From Arthrobacter sp. NicSoilC5 (GTDB lineage: Bacteria > Actinomycetota > Actinomycetes > Actinomycetales > Micrococcaceae), in contig NZ_AP024660.1 in assembly GCF_019977395.1 (NCBI RefSeq), positions 2,852,001-2,916,000 of the forward strand: a stretch of 64,000 nucleotides of DNA, read 5' to 3'. Every line of letters starts with the position of its first letter. The first letter of the stretch is position 1. Shown one piece after another: positions 8,183-16,745 of this stretch. Below the pieces are notes generated by a model. The model was not told the origin of the DNA and made no database searches. It worked only from the letters and a program-made list of their open reading frames with translations. The translations under genes were made by a program, and so were the position numbers.

Positions 8183-9022
8183 TCAGTGCTTTTCCCGGAG
8201 CTCTCCCAGGGTCTGCTCCAGCAGCTGGCAGGCCCGCCCGTCCAGGCCGAGGAGGGGCACCATGGCCACGGCTTGCTCACGGAGGTGGTCCCACCCATCG
8301 ATGCACCGGACCCCCAGCTCCATGGCCCGCTCCACGCTGGCAGTGGCATGGCCGGCGTAGACGTAGTCGTAGAGCACAGCATCGGGGGCCAGCCGGGCGC
8401 CGCCCCAGACCGGACCGTCGGTGGCCTTTTTCCCGACAGGAGTCGCATTGACAATCAGGGACGCCCCGGGCGCCAGATCCTGCGCCTCCTGCCAGGTGAC
8501 GGCCCGGGCCTCGATGCCGAAGCCGTTGGCGAGGTCCAGCAGCTCCTCCGACGCGTGGGGATCGCGGTCCGCAATGGACACTCTTCCCACCTTGTCCTTC
8601 AGCGCGATCAAGGCCGCCCGGGCTGCTCCCCCGGCACCCAGCAACAGCGCGTGGCGCTGGTACCAGCCCTCCAGCAGGACGCCCACGGCGGTAACATCCG
8701 TGTTGTGCCCCGCCAGCCGGCGGTCCTGCCGTACCAGCAGGTTGCAGGCACCACTGAGTTGGACGGGCCTGGTGGCTTCATCAGCGGTTTCCGCCGCCCA
8801 GTGCTTGTGCGGCATGGTCACGTTGGCCGCCACGATGTCCGGTTCCAGGAGCCTGCGCCGGACGGCGCCAAGATCGGCGTCCGGCGCCACGTCCCAGGCC
8901 TCATAGGTCCACCCGCTGCCGAGTTCCTGCAGGACCGGATTCCACAGGCCGGGGGACATGGCCTGTGATGCGGCGGAACCGATCAGGACCAGCCGGGATG
9001 CGTGCCCGCGTCGTTCGGCCAT
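8183..9022 (-). CDS. Shikimate dehydrogenase-like protein
   Basis: This 279-residue AroE-family protein has the substrate-binding SPGLWN and NVTMPHK segments (the lysine is the catalytic residue), GHNTDVTAV, and the NADP-binding glycine loop LLGAGGAARAALIALKDK. The family interconverts 3-dehydroshikimate and shikimate, and some members oxidise quinate. The context, divergent from an MHS transporter and near the pca genes, suggests catabolic use of shikimate or quinate. It is less typical than the AroE homologue at 20107, with GSAASQAMSP where SxSxSP is usual, so its substrate may differ. Confidence 0.8.
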   Translation of the reverse strand: MAERRGHASRLVLIGSAASQAMSPGLWNPVLQELGSGWTYEAWDVAPDADLGAVRRRLLEPDIVAANVTMPHKHWAAETADEATRPVQLSGACNLLVRQDRRLAGHNTDVTAVGVLLEGWYQRHALLLGAGGAARAALIALKDKVGRVSIADRDPHASEELLDLANGFGIEARAVTWQEAQDLAPGASLIVNATPVGKKATDGPVWGGARLAPDAVLYDYVYAGHATASVERAMELGVRCIDGWDHLREQAVAMVPLLGLDGRACQLLEQTLGELREKH

Positions 9023-9097
9023 GATGCACCTTTCCTTTTGCCGTTGTGATTGGCGTCACGGCCTAGTATCCTCTTTCTAGGCGCATTCCGCACACCT

Positions 9098-9112
9098 GTT
9101 CGCATTGCGTAC
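9098..9112. promoter_or_regulatory. IclR-type operator candidate
   Basis: GTTCGCATTGCGTAC is a 15-base palindrome apart from one pair. It resembles the PcaR/PobR type of IclR site (GTTC, five to seven bases, CGnAC). It lies between the aroE-like gene (start 9022) and the transporter (start 9158), where it could act on both promoters. Similar boxes occur at 21072 and 21091 ahead of the pca operon. Confidence 0.5.
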
Positions 9113-9157
9113 AAATAATGACAGATCCCCACCTTCAGCGTGGAAGGGAACCCCACC

Positions 9158-10495
9158 ATGACCCACATCGCAGCAGGAGCCCAGGCGCAGTCAACGCCTG
9201 AAGCACAACGCCAGCTCAAGCGCGCCCGGAAAGCCGCGCTGGCTGCCTTCCTTGGCGGCGCCCTGGAGTACTACGACTTCTTCATCTATGCCACCGCCGC
9301 GTCGCTTGTGTTCTCGAAGATCTTCTTCCCGGCCGGCGATCCCACGGTGGCCCTTATCGCCTCCTTTGCGACGTTCGGCGTCGCCTACGTCGCACGGCCC
9401 TTCGGAGCTGTGGTGTTCGGTCATCTCGGTGACAAGATCGGCCGCAAGAACACCCTGGTGCTCACCCTGGTGCTCATGGGCAGTGCCACTTTCCTGATCG
9501 GCGCCCTGCCCGATTTCAACGCAGCCGGCTACTGGGCCCCGGCACTGCTGGTGGTGCTGCGCCTGATGCAGGGCCTGTCGGCCGGAGCGGAAACCGCAGG
9601 TGCTTCCGCGCTGTCCACGGAGGAAGCACCCGAAGGCCGCCGCGGCTTCTTCGCCAGCTTCGCCATGAGCGGCATCTCCGCCGGCATCGTCCTCGCGTCC
9701 CTGGCCTTCCTGCCCGTGGCCGCCATGAGCGAGGCGGACCGCCTCGCCTGGGGCTGGCGGATCCCGTTCTGGCTCTCCCTGGTGGTCCTGATCGTCGCCT
9801 ACCTGGTCCGCCGCTCGCTGGAGGAGCCGGAGGTCTTTGAGGAAAAGCATGACCACGGGGAACTGGTGAAGCTCCCCTTCGCCAAGATGTTCCAGACGCA
9901 CCCGGCCCAGTTCTTCCAGGTGGCGCTGATGTCCTTCGAGACCGTCACCAACACGTTCATGCAGTCCTTCGGCCTGGCCTATGCGGTGTCGGTGGGCGTC
10001 CCCGCCTCCACCATGCTCTGGGTCAGCATCCTGGGCAACGTGCTGGCGATCGCCAGCCAGCCCCTGATGGCACGCTGGTCCGACAGCTTTGGCCGGCGCC
10101 CCATCTTCATCAGCGGCGTGCTCGGTTCCGGCGCCATGATCTTTGTCTACTTCTGGGTGATCTCCACCGGAAACATCCCCATGATCTTCCTGACCAGTAC
10201 GCTGATCACCGCCGGCACCTACTCCATGTCCAACGCAATCTACCCGGCCTGGTTCTCCGAGCTCTTCAACGTCAAGGTCCGGTACTCCGGCATGGCAATC
10301 GGACTCCAGGTCGGCATCCTGTGCGCCGGCTTCACCCCGCTGCTCGGCACCGCCCTGGTGGGTGCCGACAAGGCGAACTGGGGACCGGCAGCCTGGATCG
10401 TGGCAGGTTCCTCGATCCTCGCGGTGGCGGGCGCCTGGTGGGCGCGCGAAACTGCAAAGACCCCGCTCCGCGAGCTGGGCAACCACGTAAAGTAA
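9158..10495 (+). CDS. MHS-family MFS transporter for an organic or aromatic acid
   Basis: This 445-residue protein has twelve predicted transmembrane helices and the metabolite:H+ symporter signature. That includes FLGGALEYYDFFIYATAASL in helix 1, FGHLGDKIGRKNTLV in loop 2-3 and RLMQGLSAGAETAGA in helix 4. The group includes the shikimate, alpha-ketoglutarate and proline/betaine symporters. ATG 9158 is chosen over an in-frame GTG at 9140 because GGAAGGGA at 9142-9149 is a good ribosome site for it. Divergence from the aroE-like gene points to a hydroaromatic acid substrate (inference). Confidence 0.88.
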   Translation: MTHIAAGAQAQSTPEAQRQLKRARKAALAAFLGGALEYYDFFIYATAASLVFSKIFFPAGDPTVALIASFATFGVAYVARPFGAVVFGHLGDKIGRKNTLVLTLVLMGSATFLIGALPDFNAAGYWAPALLVVLRLMQGLSAGAETAGASALSTEEAPEGRRGFFASFAMSGISAGIVLASLAFLPVAAMSEADRLAWGWRIPFWLSLVVLIVAYLVRRSLEEPEVFEEKHDHGELVKLPFAKMFQTHPAQFFQVALMSFETVTNTFMQSFGLAYAVSVGVPASTMLWVSILGNVLAIASQPLMARWSDSFGRRPIFISGVLGSGAMIFVYFWVISTGNIPMIFLTSTLITAGTYSMSNAIYPAWFSELFNVKVRYSGMAIGLQVGILCAGFTPLLGTALVGADKANWGPAAWIVAGSSILAVAGAWWARETAKTPLRELGNHVK

Positions 10496-10518
10496 CGGCC
10501 TTCGCAGCCACACCGCAA

Positions 10519-10567
10519 AACTGAAGAGGACGACGGCGGGAAGCACCCGCCGTCGTCCTCTTCAGTT
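10519..10567. terminator. Bidirectional hairpin terminator
   Basis: A perfect 22-base-pair stem (arms 10519-10540 and 10546-10567, loop AAGCA) lies between the convergent transporter and the IclR gene that ends the pca operon. On the minus strand the stem runs into a short T run (AGTTTTGC). It would stop transcripts from both sides. Confidence 0.85.
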
Positions 10568-10582
10568 AAGCTCCGGATAAAG

Positions 10583-11434
10583 TCAGCCGCGGGCAGTGAG
10601 GTCCGCGGAGATGAGCTTGGCCGTGGCCACGATCTCCTGCGCCACCGAAGCCAGGTACGCCTGCGGATCCGGCTTGGCCTCCACGGACTGGGCCTGCAGC
10701 GAAACGTTCACCGCCGCCACCACCTTGGCCCCGTCATAGACCGGGGCGGCCACGGACATGAGGCCAAGCTCCAGCTCCTGGTCCAGGAGGCACCAGCCCT
10801 GCGCCCGGACGGTGTCCAGCACCTTCAGCAGTTCCGGGACGGTGCCGAGGGCGCGGGGCGTCAGCGGCTTGATTTCGGCCGCCGCCAGGTACGCCTTAAG
10901 GTCGGCCGGCGGCAGGTAGGCAAGCAGCACCCGGCCCATCGACGTCGCATACGCCGGGAACCGGGTACCCACCGTTATGCCGACGGTCATGATCCGGCGG
11001 CTGGTCACCCGCGCGATGTAGGCGATATCCGTGCCGTCCAGCACGGCCGCGGACGTGGATTCGCCCAGTTTGAGGGACAGCTCCTCCAGGTGCGGCTGCG
11101 CCAGTTGCGGCAGCGAAAGCCCCGAAAGGTAGGCGTAGCCCAGCTGGAGGACCTTGGCCGTGAGCGCGAACGTCTTGCCGTCGGTGCGTACGTAGCCGAG
11201 CTCCACCAGGGTGTGCAGGAAACGGCGGGCCGTGGCCCGGGTCAGGTTGGTACGCGAGGCCACCTCGGTGAGCGTCATGACCGGGCGCTCGGCGTCGAAG
11301 GCGCGGATCACGGCCAGGCCCCGGGCCAGCGACTGGACGTACTGGTCGCTGGCCTGCGGGGCGGCCTGGGTATCTGTGCCTGCGGCGTCAATCATGGTTA
11401 CCAATCCTAGGTGCGGTGACGGGCGCAGGCTCAT
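10583..11434 (-). CDS. pcaR: IclR family regulator at the end of the pca operon
   Basis: The 283-residue frame has the IclR winged helix (MTLTEVASRTNLTRATARRFLHTL) and effector domain (AYATSMGRVLLAYL, VVAAVNVSLQAQ). The start at 11434 overlaps the pcaJ stop as ATGA, which suggests coupled translation. A second ATG at 11395 (MIDAAGTD) is a good alternative that skips a 13-residue extension. As the last gene of the operon it probably regulates protocatechuate or beta-ketoadipate genes, as PcaR does elsewhere. The gene symbol rests on context and family. Confidence 0.85.
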   Translation of the reverse strand: MSLRPSPHLGLVTMIDAAGTDTQAAPQASDQYVQSLARGLAVIRAFDAERPVMTLTEVASRTNLTRATARRFLHTLVELGYVRTDGKTFALTAKVLQLGYAYLSGLSLPQLAQPHLEELSLKLGESTSAAVLDGTDIAYIARVTSRRIMTVGITVGTRFPAYATSMGRVLLAYLPPADLKAYLAAAEIKPLTPRALGTVPELLKVLDTVRAQGWCLLDQELELGLMSVAAPVYDGAKVVAAVNVSLQAQSVEAKPDPQAYLASVAQEIVATAKLISADLTARG

Positions 11435-12117
11435 CCGGCGGCGGGCGTGGCCTTCAGCGGGACGGGCACCAGGTCCTGGAGTTCTTCGAGGGTGCAGCCG
11501 AAGGTTTCACGGACGGTGACGCCGTCCGGGCCGGTGAGGAAGACGGCCTTGTCCGTGTAGACGCGGGTGACGCAGCCGACGCCGGTGATCGGGTAGGTGC
11601 AGGCGTCCACGATCTTGGACGCGCCTTCACGGGTCAGGAGCGTCATCATCACGAAGACGTCCTTGGCGCCGGTGGCCAGGTCCATGGCACCCCCGACGGC
11701 GGGAATCGCCCCGGGCGCGCCGGTGTGCCAGTTGGCGAGGTCCCCGGTGGCGGAGACCTGGAAGGCGCCCAGGACGCAGATGTCCAGGTGCCCGCCGCGC
11801 ATGATCGCGAACGAGTCGGCGTGGTGGAAGTAGGACGCGCCCGGGAGTTCGGTGACGGGGATCTTGCCGGCGTTGATCAGGTCCTCGTCGATCTCGTCGC
11901 CCTTGGCTTCCGGGCCCATGCCCAGCATCCCGTTCTCCGTGTGGAGGGTGATGTTCTGGTCCTCGGTGAGGTAGTTGGACACCAGGGTGGGCTGGCCGAT
12001 GCCGAGGTTCACGAAGGACCCGGGGGCGATGTCCTTTGCCACCAGCCGGGCCAGGTCATCCCGGCCCAGGGGCGTCGCCGAGGTCTGGAGGGACTTTTCG
12101 TTGGACTGCACGCTCAT
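11431..12117 (-). CDS. pcaJ: 3-oxoadipate CoA-transferase subunit beta
   Basis: PcaJ (228 residues) is the beta subunit that, with PcaI, moves CoA from succinyl-CoA to 3-oxoadipate. The family I CoA-transferase motif LHTENGMLGMGP holds the catalytic glutamate, and FVNLGIGQPTLVSNYL and GGAMDLATGAKDVFVMM are conserved blocks. The ATG at 12117 lies one base after the pcaI stop. The longer open frame upstream is a shadow of pcaI. Confidence 0.95.
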   Translation of the reverse strand: MSVQSNEKSLQTSATPLGRDDLARLVAKDIAPGSFVNLGIGQPTLVSNYLTEDQNITLHTENGMLGMGPEAKGDEIDEDLINAGKIPVTELPGASYFHHADSFAIMRGGHLDICVLGAFQVSATGDLANWHTGAPGAIPAVGGAMDLATGAKDVFVMMTLLTREGASKIVDACTYPITGVGCVTRVYTDKAVFLTGPDGVTVRETFGCTLEELQDLVPVPLKATPAAG

Positions 12118-12118
12118 G

Positions 12119-12808
12119 TCAGGCCGCCTTTCCTGCTGTGCTGCCGCTCCCGGCAACCTTGACGATGCTGTTGACGTAGATGCCCGGGGTGACCACGTTC
12201 TCCGGGTCCAGCGCCCCGGTGGGCACGATCTCGGAGACCTGGACGATGGTGTGCTTCGCGGCCGCTGCCATGATGGGGCCAAAGTTCCGGGCGGTCTTGC
12301 GGTACACCAGGTTGCCCTTGCCGTCAGCCTTCAGGGCCTTGATGAGGGCGACGTCGGCGTGGATGGGGGTCTCGAACACGTGGCCGCGGCCGTCGATGAT
12401 CCGGGTTTCCTTGCCCTCGGCGAGCATGGTGCCGTAGCCGGTGGGGGTGAAAAACCCGCCGATGCCAGCCCCTGCGGCGCGGATGCGTTCGGCAAGGTTA
12501 CCCTGCGGGACGAGTTCGAGCTCGATTTCGCCGGCCTTGTACTTGGCGTCGAAGTGCCAGGAATCGGACTGCCGCGGGAAGGAGCAGATCATCTTCTTCA
12601 CCCGGCCCTCCTTGATCAGCAGGGCCAGGCCCTGGTCTCCCTGGCCGGCGTTGTTGTTCACCACGGTCAGGTCCGTGGCGCCGCAGTCCAGCAGCGCGTC
12701 GATCAGTTCGAACGGCTGGCCGGCGTTGCCGAACCCGCCGATCATCACGGTGGAGCCGTCCTTGATGCCGGCGACGGCGTCCTGGACCGAATCTACGAAG
12801 TTCAGCAT
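12119..12808 (-). CDS. pcaI: 3-oxoadipate CoA-transferase subunit alpha
   Basis: PcaI (229 residues) has the glycine-rich CoA-binding region TVMIGGFGNAGQPFELIDAL and later GGFFTPTGYGTMLAEGKE, both standard in the alpha subunit of SCOT-type transferases. Its ATG shares one base with the pcaF stop (TAATG), and pcaJ follows one base after its stop. The two proteins would form the heteromeric cytosolic enzyme. Confidence 0.95.
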   Translation of the reverse strand: MLNFVDSVQDAVAGIKDGSTVMIGGFGNAGQPFELIDALLDCGATDLTVVNNNAGQGDQGLALLIKEGRVKKMICSFPRQSDSWHFDAKYKAGEIELELVPQGNLAERIRAAGAGIGGFFTPTGYGTMLAEGKETRIIDGRGHVFETPIHADVALIKALKADGKGNLVYRKTARNFGPIMAAAAKHTIVQVSEIVPTGALDPENVVTPGIYVNSIVKVAGSGSTAGKAA

Positions 12809-14022
12809 TACTGGTCCTTTCCAGTGTTGGCTCCGGCGGCGGTCATGTTTTCGAGCACGACGGCCAGGCCCTGACCCACGCCGATGCAGATGGCAGCGAC
12901 ACCCCAGCGTTCGCCGGAGGTCTGCAGGGACCGGGCCAGGGTGCCCAGGATCCGGGTCCCGGAAGCACCCAGCGGGTGCCCCATGGCAATCGCCCCGCCG
13001 TGCCGGTTCACGATCGAGTGGTCGACGCCCCAGGCGTTGATGCAGGCCAGGGACTGCGCGGCGAACGCTTCGTTAAGTTCGACAGCGCCCACCTGCTCCC
13101 AGCCGATGCCCGCCTTTTCGAGGGCCTTGTTCGCCGCCTCGACCGGGGCGTAGCCAAAGTACTGCGGATCGTTGGCGTGCGCGCCACGCCCGGCGATACG
13201 CGCCAGCGGGTCCAGGCCCAGCAGCCCCGCGGCCGCCTCGGACCCGATCCAGGCCGCGGAGGCGCCGTCGGACAACGGGGACGCGTTCCCCGCGGTGACC
13301 GTGCCGTTCTCTGCCCGGAACACGGTCTTGAGCCCGGCGAGCTTCTCCGCCGAAGAACCCGCCCGGATGCCCTCGTCGCGCACCAGGTCCGTGCCCGGCA
13401 CCGGGGCGACCAGGTTGTCGTAGAAGCCCTCGTCCCAGGCGGCCGCGGACAGGTTGTGCGAGGCAGCGGCGAACTCATCCTGCGCCTCCCGGGTCACGCC
13501 GTACTTCTCGCGGAGCCTCTCGGTGGCCTCGCCCAGGGAGATGGTCCACTCCTTCGGCATCGCCTTGTTCACCAGGCGCCAGCCCAGCGTCGTGGACGCC
13601 AGGGTCATGTCCCCGGCCGGATACGGCTTCTCCGTCTTCGGCAGCACCCAGGGCGCGCGGGACATCGACTCGGCGCCACCGACCAACATCAGGTCGGCAT
13701 CACCGGCATTGATCTGGCGGGAGGCAATAATGGCGGCATCCAGGGAGGACCCGCAGAGCCGGTTCACCGTGGTGCCCGGGATGGAAACCGGGAGCCCGGC
13801 CAGCAGCGTGCCCATCCGGGCGATGTTGCGGTTCTCCTCACCGGCACCGTTGGCGTTGCCGAACACCACCTCATCGATCCGCTCGACGTCGAGGGACGGC
13901 GCCCGCTTGACGGATTCCTTGATCACGTGCGCGGCAAGGTCGTCCGGACGGACGGCGGCGAGGCCGGAGCCGAACTTTCCAAAGGGGGTGCGCACAGCGT
14001 CGTACACAAAAGCCTGGTTCAT
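12808..14022 (-). CDS. pcaF: 3-oxoadipyl-CoA thiolase
   Basis: PcaF (404 residues) is a thiolase that cleaves 3-oxoadipyl-CoA into succinyl-CoA and acetyl-CoA, the last step of the beta-ketoadipate pathway. The acyl-accepting cysteine is C90 in NRLCGSSLDA. The C-terminal active-site blocks NRHGGAIAMGHPLGASGTR and CIGVGQGLAVVLE are intact. The start overlaps the pcaC stop (ATGA). Placement among all the other pca genes supports the oxoadipyl rather than acetoacetyl assignment. Confidence 0.93.
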   Translation of the reverse strand: MNQAFVYDAVRTPFGKFGSGLAAVRPDDLAAHVIKESVKRAPSLDVERIDEVVFGNANGAGEENRNIARMGTLLAGLPVSIPGTTVNRLCGSSLDAAIIASRQINAGDADLMLVGGAESMSRAPWVLPKTEKPYPAGDMTLASTTLGWRLVNKAMPKEWTISLGEATERLREKYGVTREAQDEFAAASHNLSAAAWDEGFYDNLVAPVPGTDLVRDEGIRAGSSAEKLAGLKTVFRAENGTVTAGNASPLSDGASAAWIGSEAAAGLLGLDPLARIAGRGAHANDPQYFGYAPVEAANKALEKAGIGWEQVGAVELNEAFAAQSLACINAWGVDHSIVNRHGGAIAMGHPLGASGTRILGTLARSLQTSGERWGVAAICIGVGQGLAVVLENMTAAGANTGKDQ

Positions 14023-14459
14023 CGGGTGGTGTCCATTTCTCGAAAGACCTGTTGGGCGGTCTTGAAGGCGGTGTTGGCGGAGGGGACTCCGCAGTAGATG
14101 GCGGTCTGCAGCAGGATTTCCTTGATCTCATCCCTGCTGAGGCCGTTCCGGAGGGCGGCGCGGATGTGCATGGCCAGCTCCTCCCAGTGGCCGTGCGCCA
14201 CCATGGCGGTGATGGTGACCGCGGAGCGCATCTGGCGGGTCAGGCCGGGCCGGGTCCAGATTCCGCCCCAGGCAATGCGGGTGATCATGTCCTGGAAGTC
14301 GTCGGTGAATTCGTCCTTGTTGGCGTTGGCCCGGTCCACGTGCGCGTCGCCCAGCACCTCGCGCCTGACCACCATGCCGCCGTCGTAGATTTCCTGGCTG
14401 GTGGCGCCGGGCTGGACCACGCCGTGGCGCTGCGCCCCGTCGTGTTCAGCGCCGCTCAC
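14019..14459 (-). CDS. pcaC: 4-carboxymuconolactone decarboxylase
   Basis: This 146-residue protein is a CMD-family enzyme (AhpD-like helical fold) with DDFQDMITRIAWGGIWTRPG and the HIRAALRNGLSRDEIKEILL core that binds substrate. It decarboxylates 4-carboxymuconolactone to the 3-oxoadipate enol-lactone. The start is a GTG at 14457-14459 that overlaps the pcaD stop as GTGA. In many actinobacteria pcaC is fused to pcaD as pcaL. Here the two are separate but translationally coupled. Confidence 0.93.
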   Translation of the reverse strand: MSGAEHDGAQRHGVVQPGATSQEIYDGGMVVRREVLGDAHVDRANANKDEFTDDFQDMITRIAWGGIWTRPGLTRQMRSAVTITAMVAHGHWEELAMHIRAALRNGLSRDEIKEILLQTAIYCGVPSANTAFKTAQQVFREMDTTR

Positions 14460-15286
14460 TGGGCGGCCTGCCGTGATTCGGCCCAGCTGGCCAGGCTGCG
14501 CATCAGGTCCGCAACGTGTGCCGGAGCTTCGGCGGGTGCCAGGTGGGAGATGCCCTCCACGGTCACCGCCGTCGCGGTTCCGCCCCCGGCGGTGATTCCC
14601 GCTGCCACTTCCTCGGCCATGGCGGGCGTGGCGACGCCGTCCAGGGACCCGGCGATGACCTGGGTGGGGACGGTGATGCTGCCCAGCTCCTGCCGGACGT
14701 CGAAGGCGGCCAGCGCCTCGCAGCAGAAGGCATAGCTGAACCGGTCGGCGTCGCGCAGGGCGTGCAGCAGGCGGCTGCTGAAATCGGGTTCCCGGTCCAT
14801 GAAGCCCGGCGCGAACCAGCGCTCCGCGGACCCCTGGATCATGACCGGCGTGCCCTGGGTGCGGACGGTCTCGGCGCGCTCCAGCCACCCTTCGGGGGTG
14901 CCGATCTTGGCGCCGCTGTTCTGCACGGAAAGGCTCTTCAGCCGTTCCCCGTGCTTGATGCCCAGCTGAAGGCCGACGGCGCCGCCCAGGGAGACTCCTG
15001 CGCAGTGGAAGTTTTCACCGGGGGCGATGGAGTCCACCAGGTCCACGACGCCGTCAGCGAGCGCGGCGACATCGAAAGCTTCGGTGGCGGCGGGTGAGAC
15101 GCCGTGGCCGGGAAGGTCCCAGGCCACCACGTCGTAGTCGTTGCCGAGCAGGGACGCCACCCTGTTCCACAGGATCGACGAGGTGCCCAGGGAGGGTCCC
15201 ACCACCATCAGGGGGTGGTCGCCCAGGGGACGTTGCGGGGACAGCAGCGCTGCTTTCAAGGCCGGCTTAGCCACGGGAGGCTCCAT
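14456..15286 (-). CDS. pcaD: 3-oxoadipate enol-lactone hydrolase
   Basis: This alpha/beta hydrolase (276 residues from the ATG) hydrolyses the enol-lactone to 3-oxoadipate. The nucleophile serine sits in CAGVSLGGAVGLQ, an oxyanion region in VGPSLGTSSILW, and the catalytic histidine in VEGISHLAPAEAP. The ATG at 15286 lacks a clear ribosome site. A GTG at 15274 is preceded by GGAG at good spacing and would shorten the protein by four residues. Either start overlaps the 3' end of pcaB. Confidence 0.92.
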   Translation of the reverse strand: MEPPVAKPALKAALLSPQRPLGDHPLMVVGPSLGTSSILWNRVASLLGNDYDVVAWDLPGHGVSPAATEAFDVAALADGVVDLVDSIAPGENFHCAGVSLGGAVGLQLGIKHGERLKSLSVQNSGAKIGTPEGWLERAETVRTQGTPVMIQGSAERWFAPGFMDREPDFSSRLLHALRDADRFSYAFCCEALAAFDVRQELGSITVPTQVIAGSLDGVATPAMAEEVAAGITAGGGTATAVTVEGISHLAPAEAPAHVADLMRSLASWAESRQAAQ

Positions 15287-16745
15287 TCGCGTCGGTGGTA
15301 GGGGAAGTGAATTCGGGAAAGGCGGCCAGGACGCGGCGGGCGATCTCCGCCGCTTGGCCCAGGTAGCTGGAGGGGTCCAGGAGCTCCTCCAGCCGGGCGT
15401 CAGGGACGACGGCGGCGGGGACGGCACCGCGGAACAGCTTGCGGTAGGTGGCGGCTTGCTCCGGAGGGGGCGCCTGCAGCGTCTGGTCCACCACGTCCTG
15501 CAGCTGCTGCTTGCCGCTGAGTCCGTCCCTTTCCTCAAGCAGGGGGGCCACCGCGGCGCTGACGCCCTCAGCCAGCAGCAGCGGGCCGGACAGGTCAAGG
15601 TTGCGGCGCATGGCGTCCGGGAACACCCGGAGCCCTTCGGCGAGTTCCCGCAGATGGCCTGCGGCGCCGAGGGCCAGGGCCAGCAGCTGGCGGAGGGCAG
15701 CCCATTCGGTGTGCCAGGCGCCGTCCGGGCGTTCGTCGTTGAAGTTGGCGGCAGCCACATGCAGCTGGGCGGCCAGCTGTGGTGCCTGCAGCGCGGCGCT
15801 GCGGACCAGGACGGACAGCACCGGGTTCTGTTTCTGCGGCATGGCAGATGAGACTCCCCGCCCGGCGGCCCGCGGTTCGGCGACTTCAGCCACCTCAGGC
15901 CGGCTCAGGAACAGGACGTCGGCGGCGATCTTGCCGAAGGCGTCCAGCACGGATGCCAGCGCATGGCCCAGGGATGTGATGGCCAGGCGGTTGGTATGCC
16001 AAGGAGCCGCGGCCGGGGCCAGGCCCAGTTGGGCCGCCAGGGCGTCGGCCAAGGTGAACGGCGTGGCCTGGGAGCCATCCGTCAGCACGGTTCCGGCGGC
16101 GAGGGTCCCCGCCGCCCCGCCGAACTGGACCGGGAACTCCAGGTTTTCCAGTTGCCGCCCCGCGGCGGCCACGCCCTGGAACCACTGCGCGGCCCGCAGC
16201 CCGAAGGTGTAAGGCAGCGAATGCTGTGTCAGGCTCCTGCCCACGCACAGCGTGCCCGCATGCTGCCCGGCAAGGTCCGCGAGCGCCGTCGTGGTGCCTT
16301 TCAGGTCCGCCAGCACCGCGTGGACGGTGTTGCGGGCCAGCAGCATCAGGGCAGTGTCCAGCACGTCCTGGCTGGTCAGGGAGGTGTGCACGGCCTTCGC
16401 GGCACCAACCCCGGCGGCATCGAGGGCCGCCACGTTCTTCCGGAGGTCCGCCAGCAGCGGGATCACCGGGTTGCCGCCGCCCTGGGCGCGCAGCGCAATA
16501 CCGGCCAGGTCGTAGCGCCCCGCCTCGGCGGCGGAGGCGACGACGGCGGCCGAACCGGCGGGTGCCAGCCCGGCCCGTTGCAGCACGGCGGCCCAGCCGG
16601 CTTCGACGGCGAGGATGGCCGCCAGCACTGCCCGGTCCCCCGTCAGCGCCGCCACCAACGGCGACGCTGAGACGGGGGTGAGCAGGCCGGCGTCGGCCTC
16701 TTCCGCGAAGGCGCGCAGGTCTCCCAAAGCGGCGGCGTGGGTCAC
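15267..16745 (-). CDS. pcaB: 3-carboxy-cis,cis-muconate cycloisomerase
   Basis: PcaB (492 residues) belongs to the fumarase/aspartase superfamily and converts 3-carboxymuconate to 4-carboxymuconolactone. The superfamily signature is GVSSAMPQKQNPVLSVL, and HTSLTSQDVLDTALML and GRSLTQHSLPYTFG are the other two conserved regions. The start is a GTG at 16743-16745 overlapping the pcaG stop (GTGA). It is somewhat longer than the typical 450-residue enzyme because of C-terminal sequence. Confidence 0.93.
   Translation of the reverse strand: MTHAAALGDLRAFAEEADAGLLTPVSASPLVAALTGDRAVLAAILAVEAGWAAVLQRAGLAPAGSAAVVASAAEAGRYDLAGIALRAQGGGNPVIPLLADLRKNVAALDAAGVGAAKAVHTSLTSQDVLDTALMLLARNTVHAVLADLKGTTTALADLAGQHAGTLCVGRSLTQHSLPYTFGLRAAQWFQGVAAAGRQLENLEFPVQFGGAAGTLAAGTVLTDGSQATPFTLADALAAQLGLAPAAAPWHTNRLAITSLGHALASVLDAFGKIAADVLFLSRPEVAEVAEPRAAGRGVSSAMPQKQNPVLSVLVRSAALQAPQLAAQLHVAAANFNDERPDGAWHTEWAALRQLLALALGAAGHLRELAEGLRVFPDAMRRNLDLSGPLLLAEGVSAAVAPLLEERDGLSGKQQLQDVVDQTLQAPPPEQAATYRKLFRGAVPAAVVPDARLEELLDPSSYLGQAAEIARRVLAAFPEFTSPTTDANGASRG

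Noticed and set aside
9191..10546. 451-codon open frame on the minus strand opposite the MHS transporter
   Set aside because: It mirrors the transporter and its translation is rich in Gly, His, Asp and Gln without any motif, as expected for an antisense frame in high-GC coding DNA.
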